Positions 29,053-39,229 are shown, numbered from the stretch's first letter. The stretch: 64,000 bases of DNA from CAWGXG01 sp963826505 (GCA_963826505.1 CAWGXG010000006.1:744001-808000); one strand, 5' to 3'. Notes: a model not told the origin generated them from the letters alone. Translations and numbers: made by a program.

Positions 29053-29071
29053 ACAGATCCCCTCAATTGGG
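29053..29071 (+). promoter_or_regulatory. Conserved motif A shared with the second STAND regulator locus
   Basis: ACAGATCCCCTCAATTGGG occurs between the STAND regulator and the secreted-protein gene. The sequence at 56076-56094, upstream of the other STAND/LuxR gene, matches at 18 of 19 positions. A partial copy, AGATCCCCC, lies just before it (29042-29050). It is probably a binding site for these LuxR-type regulators. Confidence 0.6.
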
Positions 29072-29198
29072 AGGCGATTGCCCAACACCATCATTCTATA
29101 CTGAGGCCAGCATCTCAAGAAAAGCAAAGACCGCGACAGGCGCTGTGTGATGCTCACAGACCTCCAAGGCGTCCGTATGATGGAGTCAAAGGAGCTGA

Positions 29199-29720
29199 AT
29201 GATGATGCGGCGAATGATTATGGTGATTGTGGTCGTGGTGACCGGAGGGCTGTTTATGGGACGTGCGCGGGCCCAGTCCCAAGACTGCCAAAGCGTGACG
29301 AATTTGTCTGCTCAATCGCAGGTTCAGATTGCGACAGCGGCCCACTCAGACGCACTCGATTCCAACGCATGTGCCTTCGAAGTCGATCCCGTCACGGATG
29401 TGGCCCACATGTCTCTGACGGTGACGGCCGGAAAGACCTATTATGTTTCGTTTCAAGGGTGGGCCGGGCAAATCGCGAATATCAGCGCGCGCGGCGCCAA
29501 TCCAGGTGACGTAGACCTGCGTCTCCAGGTTATCGGCCCTGACGGGAGTCCCCTGGCATTCGGACAACGGGAGACGACGACGGGCGCCCCGCTGCCCAGC
29601 TTCGAAATTCGAGAAGACGGAACTTACATCTTGGCGCTGAGCAGCGCTGACGGCCGGGGTGGAGAAGACATCTCGATCAGCCTGGCGACTCATTGGCGCA
29701 GAGGTCCCGGTATCAGGTAG
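29199..29720 (+). CDS. Small secreted beta-rich protein, PPC-domain-like
   Basis: 173 residues starting with a Sec signal (MIMVIVVVVTGGLFMGRARA, cleavage near ARA-QS) after AAAGGAG. The mature part has two Cys (DCQ, ACAF) and a beta-sandwich pattern with YYVSFQGWAGQ, DVDLRLQVIGPDG and FEIREDGTYILALSS. This resembles bacterial pre-peptidase C-terminal domains, which are found on exported proteins. No enzyme motif is visible. It follows motif A and the STAND regulator, so it may be under that regulator's control. Confidence 0.75.
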   Translation: MMMRRMIMVIVVVVTGGLFMGRARAQSQDCQSVTNLSAQSQVQIATAAHSDALDSNACAFEVDPVTDVAHMSLTVTAGKTYYVSFQGWAGQIANISARGANPGDVDLRLQVIGPDGSPLAFGQRETTTGAPLPSFEIREDGTYILALSSADGRGGEDISISLATHWRRGPGIR

Positions 29721-29739
29721 TCTCAACATTCTCCTTAGG

Positions 29740-29765
29740 GCGGAGGCGGGATCGCCCGTCTCCGC
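29740..29765 (+). terminator. Terminator-like hairpin after the secreted-protein gene
   Basis: GCGGAGGCGGG (29740-29750) and CCCGTCTCCGC (29755-29765) form an 11-bp stem with one G-T pair and a 4-base loop, 20 bases after the stop. No T-run follows. Confidence 0.6.
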
Positions 29766-30127
29766 TACCTCCGATGTCGATGCATCGCCTACCCTTAAAT
29801 AGCCTCTGATTAGTTATGGCAGTCCACATGGATGGGCGATGGGGGGCTGGCGGGTGCAGCTAACCGAGCTAGCTTATGATCTAGAGTTTGATCGGGCCGA
29901 CTGGGAGGATGAGCTGTTCACGGTAGCACGGACTGGGCCCCTGTTTTCCAAAGACTGAGGCTATCACTTGTACAAGCAAAGTGAGTGAAAAGCATGCAGC
30001 CGATGAAACAGAGAGTCGCTTCCCAGTGCACGTTCACTACCGGAATACTGTCGCCGCCTTCCAGTAGCCACACAGCCAGCGGGATTCCGCCTCATTAAGC
30101 TGTGCTATCCATAACTGGGTCGGGCTT
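29766..30127. other. Intergenic stretch with possible small remnants
   Basis: A 39-codon frame (29839-29958, plus strand, containing ELAYDLEFDRADWEDELFTV) looks protein-like but has no ribosome site. On the minus strand about 30040-30100, LNEAESRWLCGYWK resembles the N-terminal region of some transposases but is cut by stops. Nothing else is supported. Confidence 0.3.
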
Positions 30128-30316
30128 CTACGCTCCAAGATCCCCATTATACGGCGTCACGGCATTGGCTTCACGGTCGTAGACGAACATGAGCTGCTCG
30201 CCTTGCGTATTCTCGAAATAGGCGTGGCAGCGGTGAGCCGCCTCACCGCAGGCTAGAGATTGTTTGTTGCCGATGGGAAAAGTGCCAGGAATGACATGCT
30301 GTCCAGTCATTCGCAC
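30128..30316 (-). CDS. Short hypothetical ORF after the WD40 gene
   Basis: 62 codons from a GTG that overlaps the stop of the WD40 gene. The sequence (CGEAAHRCHAYFENTQGEQL, then MFVYDREANAVTPYNGD) reads like real protein, but no family is recognised. It could equally be a fragment of a longer gene. Confidence 0.3.
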   Translation of the reverse strand: MRMTGQHVIPGTFPIGNKQSLACGEAAHRCHAYFENTQGEQLMFVYDREANAVTPYNGDLGA

Positions 30317-33300
30317 AACGGCTCGACCTGATACAGCGTGCTCTCGGCGCAGGTCAGATCGCGCACGTAGCGGTTGTCAAGCACCCACGCGAGCAGGTCC
30401 GCACCCCAGTCGATGCGCCATTGATGGATCTGGCCGTCCAAGCCCTGCATGAAGAAGGTCTCGGCATCCGGGCTCAGGTTCAGACTGGGCCACCATCCTG
30501 TGGAGTAACGCCGCACTTCTTCACCGGTCGTGAGATCCCACAGGCTCACCCTACTGCCACTCGCGAGGGCGTAGCGCCCGTCCGGGCTGAATCCAACGTT
30601 ATATGCGTCGGCTGCTAAGCTCATCACCATCTGCCCGGTTGCGAGGTCCCACAGAATCAGGCGACCGTCATCGCTGGTCGATAACGCCCTCGTTCCGTCG
30701 GGACTGAACGCCACATCGTTTACCCCGCCCACGTGCCCTTCAAGCCTGTGGATCGCCTCGCCCGTCGCGAGGTCCCACAGGATGACAAGACTATCCTGCC
30801 CACCGGACAGCGCGGTTTGCCCATCCGGGCTGAAGACAACCCGCAGGATCTGGTTTAAATGTCCAGTCAGACGACGGATCTCCTGCCCCGATCCTGCATC
30901 CCATAGGATCACAGTGGCGTCATCCCGGCCGCCTGTCAACACCGTTTGCCCGTTGGGGCTGAAAGCAACAGCACCCACGCTTCCGTCATGACCTACAAGG
31001 GCGTGCAGCACCACACCGGTGTCTATGTCCCACAGCAAGGCCGATCCCTCAGTGCCAGAAAACACTAGCGAGCGACCGCCCCCAGCCATCATGGTATGTC
31101 CGTCCGGGCTTACGGCGATGACTCGTTATTGGACAGCCCAGTTCACGGATTGGAGTGTCATCCAGTCCGAGGCGTTGGACTACCTGACCCGATGCGACAT
31201 CAAATACTATGATGTCGCATTCTCGAGGAGAATCCTCGTCTTGAGACCCGCCATCCGTCGCGACAAACAATGTCTGCCCATCAGGGCTGAGAGTCGCGAT
31301 TGTGGGCGGAAGATCGGTGGCGTACTGGTTTACCTCTGCCCCGTACTGGATCCCCAGCACACGCATTTCGCTCACCATTCCGACCAGCACAGCCTGTCCG
31401 TCGCGCATGAAGGCTGCTCCAGTGATTCCAGTCGAGGCAGCGGCAGGATCATCGCCCCGGTCTGCACATCCATAATTGCCAGCTGATCGACAAAACTAGG
31501 TACCAGCATTATGCGTCCGTCGGGGCTAATATCGAACTCAGAATACCCATTGAATCCAATTGGCTCACCGTAGTGCTGGAGGGCTTGAAACGTCTGGAGG
31601 TCCCACAAGATCATGGTGTTGTCCGCTTCGAGAACCAGGGCACGTTCCCCATCGGGCAGATACTTGATGTCGCTCGGCACCTTCATTCGCGTCTCGCCCA
31701 ATTCTCCGAAGGTTTGGATGGGCTCGCCCGTGGCCATATCCCACAGAATCACCTCGCCTCCCCAACATCCGGACAGTGCCGTCTTTCCGTCGGGGCTGAT
31801 CGCGAGGCGTCCCGTCATGGCCGTATGCCCGCGAAATGTACGAGATCGGTTCTCCGGTGCTCACATCCCACAGAATCAGGTTGGCCTCTTCATTTTCAGG
31901 ATATTCCGCTACTACCTCCGACCGCCCGCCGTTGTTGGAAAGCACAGTCTGCCCGTCTGGGCTGAAGGCCACCGAAAGGGCAGAGGGGCTCAGGATATAA
32001 CCTTCGCCAAAGCGTCGAATCATGGTACCGGTTGTAAGATCCCACAGAATGATGGACTGATCTTCAGCAATGGACACCCCGGTCTTTCCATCCGGACTGA
32101 TATCCACATCCAGCACTATCCCGCCTGGATCGTGGCCTTGCAGGTCGTAGATGACTTCCCCGGTGTTCAGATCCCAGTAGGTGGTTTTCCCGGCTTCTGC
32201 CCCGGAAAGCGCTCTCTGGCCATCTGGGCTGATAGTGATGGACATGATGACACCAAGGCCATCGCCAACGAGGCGGCGTATGGTGCCTGGCTGGTACGCC
32301 GCTTCTGACAGAATCGTCTGTGCTTCGGCAGAGGGCGTGTCGCTCTGGTTGGCGGCCACTGCCAGAGCCAGCGCCGTATCCAGATCACCACTCACCAGCG
32401 CGGCCCGCGCGCCGTTGACCAGGGCGAGTTCGCGTGCACGAGCGGCGTTCGTATCGCTGGCACGGCGCGCATCCTGGGCGCGGTGCTCGCGGTTCAGCGC
32501 AAACAGGGCCAGTATGGCCATCACCAGCGATGTGATCAATGCCGCAGCCAAAATCCCGTTTCGTACGCGCCGCCGTACACTTTTCTGCCGCAGGTTTTCT
32601 GCCCTGCTGGCCCCCAGGTAGACCCGCTCCTCCGGGGTCAGAGCGATATCCGTCTGGTGCGCTCCAGCCTGCGAACTGGACGAGGCGCGAGCCGGTCAGC
32701 AGGTAACTCCGATCACGTCCGGCGGCTTCCCACTCGCTTGCAGCGGCAGCCAACAACCTCTGCTGGCGGATATCGTCGCGGCTTTCGTCGAGCCAGGTGC
32801 GCAGCCGGGGCCAGGCGCGGATCAGCGCTTCGTGCGCCACTTCGAGGGTGGGATCGTGGGTGAGCGCGTCACGGTCGAAGGTTAGCAGGCGGTGATGGGC
32901 GAACGGGTCAATGATGGACTGGACTGTGTCTTCTCCACCGACGAGCCCGTCAATTTCACGCCTCGGGACGCGCCGCCGTGTGTCCTCGCTGTTCTCGTTC
33001 AACTGAACCAACCGCAGGAAGACCTGACGCGCCAGGGCTTGTCGGTCTTCATCGAGTTGCTGGTAGACCTCCTCGGCCCGCCGGAGCAGTGCTCCTTGTA
33101 CACCACCGGTGGTTTGATAGGCGCTCAAGGTGAGCGCGTGGTTGTCGCGGCGTTCGAATAACTCGTACAGGGCATGTTGGAGCAGGGGCAGAGTGCCCGG
33201 CTGGCTGCCGACATCGGTGACGATAGCCGGAACCAGGTCCCGCTCGATATGCAAGCCGATCTGTTCCGCCGGGCTCTGGATAGCGCGCTGCAATTCACTG

Positions 33301-34725
33301 GGACGACAGCGGCAAGATGACTTCTGTGCGCTGGCGCACAAGGTCGCCAAAGTCGGGATAGAGCAGGGGCCAGTCGTAGAAATCCGCGCGCAGGGTGAGG
33401 ATCAGGCGCAAACGGCTGCGTGGATCGCTGAGCGCAGTGAACAAGCTGTCCAACAGATGCGCGCGCACGGTTTCATCGGTGACCAGACTGAACAATTCCT
33501 CGAACTGGTCGATCACCAGGCACAGCTCGACATGCTCGTCGGCAGGCAGCAGGCGCTTGAGCGCGCGCAGCAGTCCGCGCGTATCGTCTTCGAGCAGGGG
33601 GAGCAGGTCTGGTTGGGATCGGTCGGTCTGTTGCGTTAACGCGGCTTCCAGTTCGAGCAAAGGATGTGCGCCGGGCTGCATGACGGCAATCCACCACTGG
33701 TCTGAGCCGGGCAGCGCGCCGTTGCGCAGGGCAGGGATCAGGCCAGCACGCACGACGCTCGACTTGCCGCTGCCGCTCGGTCCGACAACGGCCAGAAAGC
33801 GCGCCCAGCGGTGTTGTTCTCTCAGTCGCACGACGAGCTGCGCCACGAGCACTTCCCGCCCGAAGAAATCCGGGGCGTCCTCTTCCAGGAAGGGTCGCAG
33901 TCCCTTGTAGGGATTGGTGACGCTTTCGCGTGGAGGGAGCTGAACGACATTATCGTCTTTGCTGAATGCCTGTGCCCGAGGGCGCGTGACCCGCTCTGGC
34001 AGCCCCGCGAGAATGCTCTCGTAGGCGGCGGCGGTCTCCGGAGCAGGGCTGATCCCAAGTTCTTCCTGGAGTACACGCTGGCAGACTGTATACTGGTTGA
34101 GAGCCGCCACGCGCTGACCCGACTGGGCGAGAAGCTCAATCAACTGCCGGTGTGTTTTCTCGCGCAGGGCATCCATCTGGAGCAGGCGGGTTGCTGTACC
34201 GATACCCGCGGCATACGCCCCATCTTCCTGGTAGCGCCCGATGAGTGTGTCCATCGCCTCCATGATCCGGAAGCGCCAGCGCTCGCGTTCCAGGGTCGCC
34301 CATTCCTCGAAGCCCGTGCTGTCCACGAAGAAACCCGCCAGGAAATCGCCGTGGTACAACTCCAACGCGGATTCGAGACGCGCGATGTTGTTGTCTGCGG
34401 TGCCTATTTGTGTTTCCAGCTCAGCGACATCGAGCCAGATTTCCGCGCCATCTCTCAATCCGACGGACTCACGCGTGATCTCGACGAACGGCTCGACGGT
34501 CTGGCGCAGACTGGTTAGCGCGACGCGCAAATTCGCCGACGCCTGCCCCTGGGCTCGCTCCTCCCAGAACATCTCCGCGAGGACTTCGCGCGGATAGGTG
34601 CGCTGCGTGCAGGCGAGATAGACCAGCAGCGCCTGCACCTTGCGCGAGTCGAAGCCAGTCACGGGCGTGTCGTCGATGGATATGGTTAAGCTGCCAAGCG
34701 TGCGGATCTGCAATGTGGTGCCCAT
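30307..34725 (-). pseudogene. BTAD-STAND-WD40 giant regulator, five frameshifts
   Basis: One gene of about 1,470 codons split over several frames. It begins with an OmpR-type DNA-binding domain (IRTLGSLTISIDDTPVTGF) and a BTAD helical domain. A STAND NTPase follows with P-loop GPSGSGKSS (~310) and Walker B CLVIDQFEEL. After it come a membrane helix (GILAAALITSLVMAILALFA, ~723) and a long WD40 propeller (repeats with FSPDGQTALSGG and ILWDLATG). Frame changes lie near 33300 (extra T), 32680, 31830, 31400 and 31095. Every domain is preserved, so the shifts may be assembly errors; otherwise the protein ends after the NTPase. Confidence 0.8.
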
Positions 34726-34984
34726 AGGAGGTCTCCTGGCTCACTGGGCGGGCGGGGATGCTGAGGAGTGGGGGAGGGCGCGAGGGCGGTGAGTCCTTAA
34801 GCTATCTAATATCATAGGTGAGTCATACAGAGAGTCAAGTCGTCCGTGGGAGGGGAAAAGGATAGGCTGGAGGCAATCAACATGAGTCATCCCGAATTAT
34901 GCGGAAGGCTCATGCAGCGCGAAAAAAGACCTCTGAGTAGACTGAAAGGTAGCACACAAAGGGAGTCGAAACGGAGGTCTTTTC

Positions 34985-35230
34985 ATGCGTAAGTCTGCCA
35001 CAAAAACACGCTATGCTCAAACGATAAGTGAGCGCTTGGAGACGTTTGTACAAGAATTGCTGGTGGAACTGGATCGGCAGTTGGACAAGCGTTTGGTCCG
35101 CACGTTTTTGCTCACTCTACAGGCCATCATCATGCTTCGACAAGCACCCAGGGCTTGTTATTGAGTGAACTGGGCGGGGACCAGAGCAAGCGCCCGCTGG
35201 GACGAAACGCCTGTTGAATTTTTTGAAACC
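34985..35230 (+). pseudogene. Transposase N-terminal scar
   Basis: ATG 34985 follows CGGAGG and opens MRKSATKTRYAQTISERLET and LDKRLVRTFLLTLQAIIMLR, the N-terminus of an IS4-like transposase. Frameshifts then follow, with LLLSELGG and QAPAGTKRLLNFLKP in other frames. The rest of the element is absent. Its truncated end overlaps the C-terminus of the LacI stub on the opposite strand. Confidence 0.55.
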
Positions 35231-35448
35231 AGATGCACGGGCAGGATAACTTCATTGGAATAGAGCTTGCGGTTTTCGATCAGGTCAAAGAGAACCTGCA
35301 CAGCGCGTTTACCTTCATCCATAGAGGGGATACGAATCGTTGTCAAGGGGGGTGCTTGGCGCTGCGCGTCTGGAATATCATCATAGCCAACGAGCGAAAT
35401 GTCACCAGGGATACTGACAATGCCGATACGGTGGTGTATGGATCTCAC
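35158..35448 (-). pseudogene. C-terminal stub of a LacI-family regulator
   Basis: About 90 codons with the end of a LacI ligand domain: GDISLVGYDDIPDAQRQAPP, LTTIRIPSMDEGKRAVQVLF and VILPVHLVSKNSTG. Everything before the VGYDDI region, including the DNA-binding domain, is gone. The last ~15 codons run into the transposase scar. The SorC gene abuts it on the other side, so two deletion junctions flank this stub. Confidence 0.7.
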
Positions 35449-36413
35449 TCACATTGCTCAAGTGCCAAAATGCGATTGGCTGCCGCGTCATCGGTCACCA
35501 GAATATCAACATAACCGCCATGCAGTGCGCCAAGAATTGCTTCGGCTTTTTGCTCGGAGCCTGCTACCGCAATCACAGTTTCGATATTGCGTAGATTAGG
35601 TAGGCCAATACTGATTGCGCGATGATTGAGGTCAATGTCAACTAATTGTCCCTCAGCGTCAAAGAATTGAGCGCACATGTGACCAACCACCCCCTTATTT
35701 TGCAGCCAAGAGAGGTCTTTACGATTCAAGTAACCCGCCCAGATCAACCCCGATGTATCCGAAGCCAACGCACCGATTCCAAACAGTGCAATGTCTGATT
35801 GATTTCCTAGAGATAACACTTCTTGCACCGTAGGTTCTTGTACCAGTAAATCACGCATTCGCGCATTTTCGACCAATAGTGGGGCATGGAGATAACGATA
35901 TTTTGCACCGAATTTGGTTGCTAATTCGCGTGTGAGATCGATCCCCTCAATCAGTGGATTGTCCGAGCCTAGTGCGCCAATAACCGGTACTACCGTAACA
36001 TTCTCATGATGCGAGGGCCGAACCTGTGCAACCGTATCAGCGATCGAACGTCCATAAGAAACGCCCAGTATCAAATCGTTGTCAATCAATTTCTCCAACA
36101 ACCGCGCAGCAAGTTGCCCCATGCCCTTTCTAACCACGTCACGCGGTTGTCCATTACTGCACAACACGCGCGCCTTCTTGAGGCCAAAAGTGATTTGAAG
36201 TTGTTTTTCCAGGTTGGCATCACGCGCTACCGTGTAATTGATGATGATCGTGACTACACCTTGATCGCGCGCTTCCTGCAATAGACGCGAAACAGTCGAT
36301 CGCGACACACTAATACGCTGCCCGATTTCGGCCTGAGTGAGTTGTTGTTCGTAATATAGGCGAGCTACTTCAATCAATATGTTGAAATCATCGGGTTGTT
36401 GATCCTCAGGCAT
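35445..36413 (-). CDS. SorC/DeoR-family sugar-binding transcriptional regulator
   Basis: 322 residues, full length for SorC-type regulators. The N-terminal helix-turn-helix is LTQAEIGQRISVSRSTVSRL and the C-terminal part is a sugar-phosphate-sensing domain (LGVSYGRSIADTV, VVPVIGALGSDNP, FGIGAL). AAAGGGA precedes ATG 36413. It is divergent from the ulaG operon with 206 bases between them and is the natural candidate to control it. E. coli uses the DeoR-type UlaR for the same enzymes. The effector is probably a phosphorylated pathway intermediate. Confidence 0.9.
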   Translation of the reverse strand: MPEDQQPDDFNILIEVARLYYEQQLTQAEIGQRISVSRSTVSRLLQEARDQGVVTIIINYTVARDANLEKQLQITFGLKKARVLCSNGQPRDVVRKGMGQLAARLLEKLIDNDLILGVSYGRSIADTVAQVRPSHHENVTVVPVIGALGSDNPLIEGIDLTRELATKFGAKYRYLHAPLLVENARMRDLLVQEPTVQEVLSLGNQSDIALFGIGALASDTSGLIWAGYLNRKDLSWLQNKGVVGHMCAQFFDAEGQLVDIDLNHRAISIGLPNLRNIETVIAVAGSEQKAEAILGALHGGYVDILVTDDAAANRILALEQCE

Positions 36414-36536
36414 TGTCGATCCCTTTTTCCAAATTCGCTTTTGTGCAACCAGACAGGAATATTTTCAGCTTGTCATCAAACAATAGCATGTTTCTTTCTT
36501 TCATTCAAGGCTTTTTTGCACATATTCCCAATTCAT

Positions 36537-36565
36537 TTGACATATGCTCATATTGATTTTATTCT
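36537..36565 (+). promoter_or_regulatory. Sigma70-type promoter of the ulaG operon
   Basis: TTGACA (36537-36542), a 17-base spacer and TATTCT (36560-36565) form a near-consensus promoter 54 bases before ATG 36620. TTGCACATATT just upstream and TTGACATATG within the -35 region look alike and may be half sites for the SorC regulator. Confidence 0.65.
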
Positions 36566-36619
36566 GTCCTTATGGCCTTCGATTCAAGAGTAATCAATTT
36601 GGGCGAGGAAGAATACGTC

Positions 36620-37681
36620 ATGAATGTGTACGAAATCACAAGAGAATCCTGGATTTTGGGTACATTTCCCGAATGGGGAACATGGCTCAATGAAGAAATC
36701 GAGAATGAAGCTGTAGCTCCTGGTACCTTTGCCATGTGGTGGTTGGGTTGTTGTGGTATCTGGGTGAAAACCGAGAACGATACCCATATTTGCATGGATT
36801 TATGGGTCAAGACAGGCAAACGTACTCACGCGAACCCCTGGATGAGCGATCAACACCAACACCAACGGGCCATTGGTGTGAAGAAATTGCAGCCCAATTT
36901 GCGCAATGCAGTTGTTCCAATTGACCCATTTGCAATCAAAACCCTGGATGCTTTACTGGCGACTCACGATCACAGCGATCATATCGATCCCAATGTCGCC
37001 GCCGCCGTTATCCAGAATTGCGATGACTCTGTGCCATTCATTGGCCCGCAAACCTGTGTTGATTTGTGGATGAAATGGGGCGTACCGGCAGATCGCTGTA
37101 TCGTCGTCAAGCCCGGTGACGTGGTTGACATCAAGGATGTGCAAATTGTCGCACTAGACTCGTTTGATCGTACCGAACTGATCACGGCGCCTCCAGGTGT
37201 CGTCCTCAAAGATCAACCCGTTCAGGATATGGATAAAAAAGCGGTCAATTACCTCATCAAGACGCCGGGAGGAAACCTTTATCACGCTGCTGATTCGCAT
37301 TATTCCAATTGGTATACAAAACATGGCAACGATCACGAAATCCACGTTGCTTTGGGTAGCTTTGGCGAGAATCCGCGCGGTATGACCGACAAGATGTCTT
37401 CCATCGATCTGCTGCGCATGGCTGAGGGCCTGAATACTGAAGTCATTATTCCCATGCATCATGACATCTGGACCAATTTCCAGGCCGATCCGAATGAAAT
37501 TCTTGTGCTATGGAATATGAGAAAAGACCGCCTGCAATATGGGTTTAGGCCCTTTATCTGGCAGGTTGGCGGAAAATACGTGTATCCCACTGACAAAGAC
37601 AAAACCGTCTACCAGCATCCGCGTGGATTTGAGGATGCGTTCACCCTCGAGCCGGATTTGCCCTTCAAAGCACTGTTGTAA
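36620..37681 (+). CDS. ulaG: L-ascorbate-6-phosphate lactonase UlaG
   Basis: 353 residues, colinear with E. coli UlaG (354), including ITRESWILGTFPEWGTWLNE at the start, VAPGTFAMWWLGC and PWQ-free LDPFAI-like PIDPFAIKTLDALLATHDH. The metallo-beta-lactamase-fold metal ligands are in THDHSDHID, and later conserved stretches are KTPGGNLYHAADSHYSN and IPMHHDIWTNFQADP. UlaG opens the lactone of L-ascorbate-6-phosphate to 3-keto-L-gulonate-6-phosphate. ATG 36620 after GAGGAAG matches the family N-terminus. It heads the operon, before the ABC importer genes. Confidence 0.92.
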   Translation: MNVYEITRESWILGTFPEWGTWLNEEIENEAVAPGTFAMWWLGCCGIWVKTENDTHICMDLWVKTGKRTHANPWMSDQHQHQRAIGVKKLQPNLRNAVVPIDPFAIKTLDALLATHDHSDHIDPNVAAAVIQNCDDSVPFIGPQTCVDLWMKWGVPADRCIVVKPGDVVDIKDVQIVALDSFDRTELITAPPGVVLKDQPVQDMDKKAVNYLIKTPGGNLYHAADSHYSNWYTKHGNDHEIHVALGSFGENPRGMTDKMSSIDLLRMAEGLNTEVIIPMHHDIWTNFQADPNEILVLWNMRKDRLQYGFRPFIWQVGGKYVYPTDKDKTVYQHPRGFEDAFTLEPDLPFKALL

Positions 37682-37821
37682 GGCAAGAAATACTCACGCC
37701 GCTCACATTAATCATTTATCAGAAAGCTGAGAGAACCAACCAAGGAGGTGGAACCCGCTCGGAAATGATTTGTACCCGCCAAAACTGTCGACCTATCTAC
37801 AAGTTCAAGGAGAATAAAACC

Positions 37822-39183
37822 GTGCAGAAAAAGATGTTGCGAAGCTTTGTGGCTGTCCTGCTCGTCGTAGCAGTCGTGGCAAGCTTTAGTGTATCCTTTG
37901 CCCAAGAGGGCAACGATCCGTACAAACCTTATCGTGGCACAACCATCGTTGTCAGTTGGCCTTCGCTGTCTCACTTCCTGGTAGCCGAAACACTGATTCC
38001 TCAATTTACTGAAGAAACCGGGATCAAAGTTGAGGTCGACTCGATCCAGTACGAATCCATGCACGATAAGCAGGTGCTGGAAATGAGCAAGCCCAAGGGC
38101 GATTATGACGTGGTCGCGTGGGTAGTGTTCTCCAAGACAGAATACGTTAGCAAGGGTTTCCTGACCCCGCTCGCACCGTTTTTCACAAATCCTAAATTAG
38201 CCGATCCCAATTATGATCCCGAGGATTTTGTCGAAGCGTTTCTGGTTTCCGGTTCGGTAGTGGGTGGTGATCGTGGTTATCTGCCAGGGCCGACCCAGGC
38301 GCTGTATGGCTTGCCATTCGGTGCTGAAACCAGCATTCTGGCCTATCGTAAGGATATCTTTGAAGAATATGGCCTGGAAGTGCCTACGACCTACGATGAA
38401 ATGCTCCAAACGGCGGCCTGGATTACGGAGAACGTGCCAGATGTGTACGGTATGACCAGCCGCGGTGCGGCGGGGCACCAGCTAGTCCATGCCTGGATGC
38501 TGCATCTTAGCCCGTTTGGCGGCGGCATATTTGACGACAATTGGAACCCCATCGTAAACAACGAAGCAGGTGTGGCGGCTGCCGAAGCACTCAAGACCAT
38601 CATTGAAAACTCTCCACCCGGCGTAACCAGCTACGGGTTTGGCGAAGAAGTGAATGCGTTCTTACAAGGCGATGCGGCCATGTTCCTGGACGCCCACAAA
38701 ATTGCCGCCCAAAGCCGCGATCCGAACCAGTCGAAAGTGGACGGCTTGGTCGGCTTTGCTCCGCATCCGACAGCAGCAAAGTGTGGTGCGGAAACTGGCG
38801 GTCAGGCGCTGGGCATTCCCTCGAACTCCCAGAACAAAGAAGCAGCTTTCCTGTTCATTCAATGGATGACCAGTAAAGCGGCGGATCGCAAACTGGCGGA
38901 AATCGGTGCTGATCCGGTTCGTACGTCCACGTTCTCCGATCCCGAATTGCAGGCGACTCATCCTGAATACGTGACCATCCTCCAACAACTCGATTGCGCC
39001 GATATGGATTGGCGTCCCCTGATCCCCGAATTGGCCGCAATGGATGCGCCGATCCTCGGCGTGAAACTCTCAGAGTTTGTGATTGGCGAGAAGACTGCTC
39101 AAGAAGCTTTGGATGAAGCAGCCGTTGAGATTCATGATTTGATGGAGCGCGAAGGATATTACACCTGGCAAATGTCAAACTAG
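37822..39183 (+). CDS. ABC transporter substrate-binding protein of the ula-type operon
   Basis: Family-1 (MalE-like) extracellular binding protein of 453 residues. The Sec signal peptide is SFVAVLLVVAVVASFSVSFAQ, followed by PYRGTTIVVSWPSLSHFLVA and the usual two-lobe pattern (YGLPFGAETSILAYRKDIFE). GTG 37822 is chosen because AAGGAG (37806-37811) lies nine bases before it. It sits between ulaG and two permeases, so L-ascorbate, dehydroascorbate, 2,3-diketogulonate or a related acid are the ligand candidates. That is inferred from context, since the protein family itself covers many sugars. Confidence 0.9.
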   Translation: MQKKMLRSFVAVLLVVAVVASFSVSFAQEGNDPYKPYRGTTIVVSWPSLSHFLVAETLIPQFTEETGIKVEVDSIQYESMHDKQVLEMSKPKGDYDVVAWVVFSKTEYVSKGFLTPLAPFFTNPKLADPNYDPEDFVEAFLVSGSVVGGDRGYLPGPTQALYGLPFGAETSILAYRKDIFEEYGLEVPTTYDEMLQTAAWITENVPDVYGMTSRGAAGHQLVHAWMLHLSPFGGGIFDDNWNPIVNNEAGVAAAEALKTIIENSPPGVTSYGFGEEVNAFLQGDAAMFLDAHKIAAQSRDPNQSKVDGLVGFAPHPTAAKCGAETGGQALGIPSNSQNKEAAFLFIQWMTSKAADRKLAEIGADPVRTSTFSDPELQATHPEYVTILQQLDCADMDWRPLIPELAAMDAPILGVKLSEFVIGEKTAQEALDEAAVEIHDLMEREGYYTWQMSN

Positions 39184-39203
39184 CCGGGTCGACCTTCTTG
39201 CAC

Positions 39204-39229
39204 GGGAGATAGGAGTACTCCTATCTCCC
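39204..39229 (+). terminator. Palindromic intercistronic hairpin after the binding-protein gene
   Basis: The 26 bases from 39204 to 39229 are a perfect palindrome with arm GGGAGATAGGAGT, 20 bases after the binding-protein stop and just before the permease. It is followed by TTCTTCC rather than a full T-run. Confidence 0.7.

Noticed and set aside
36420..36620. Assigning the divergent region to an UlaR (DeoR) operator as in E. coli
   Set aside because: The local regulator is SorC-type and no UlaR-like repeat was recognised; only loosely similar TTGCACATATT/TTGACATATG half sites are visible.
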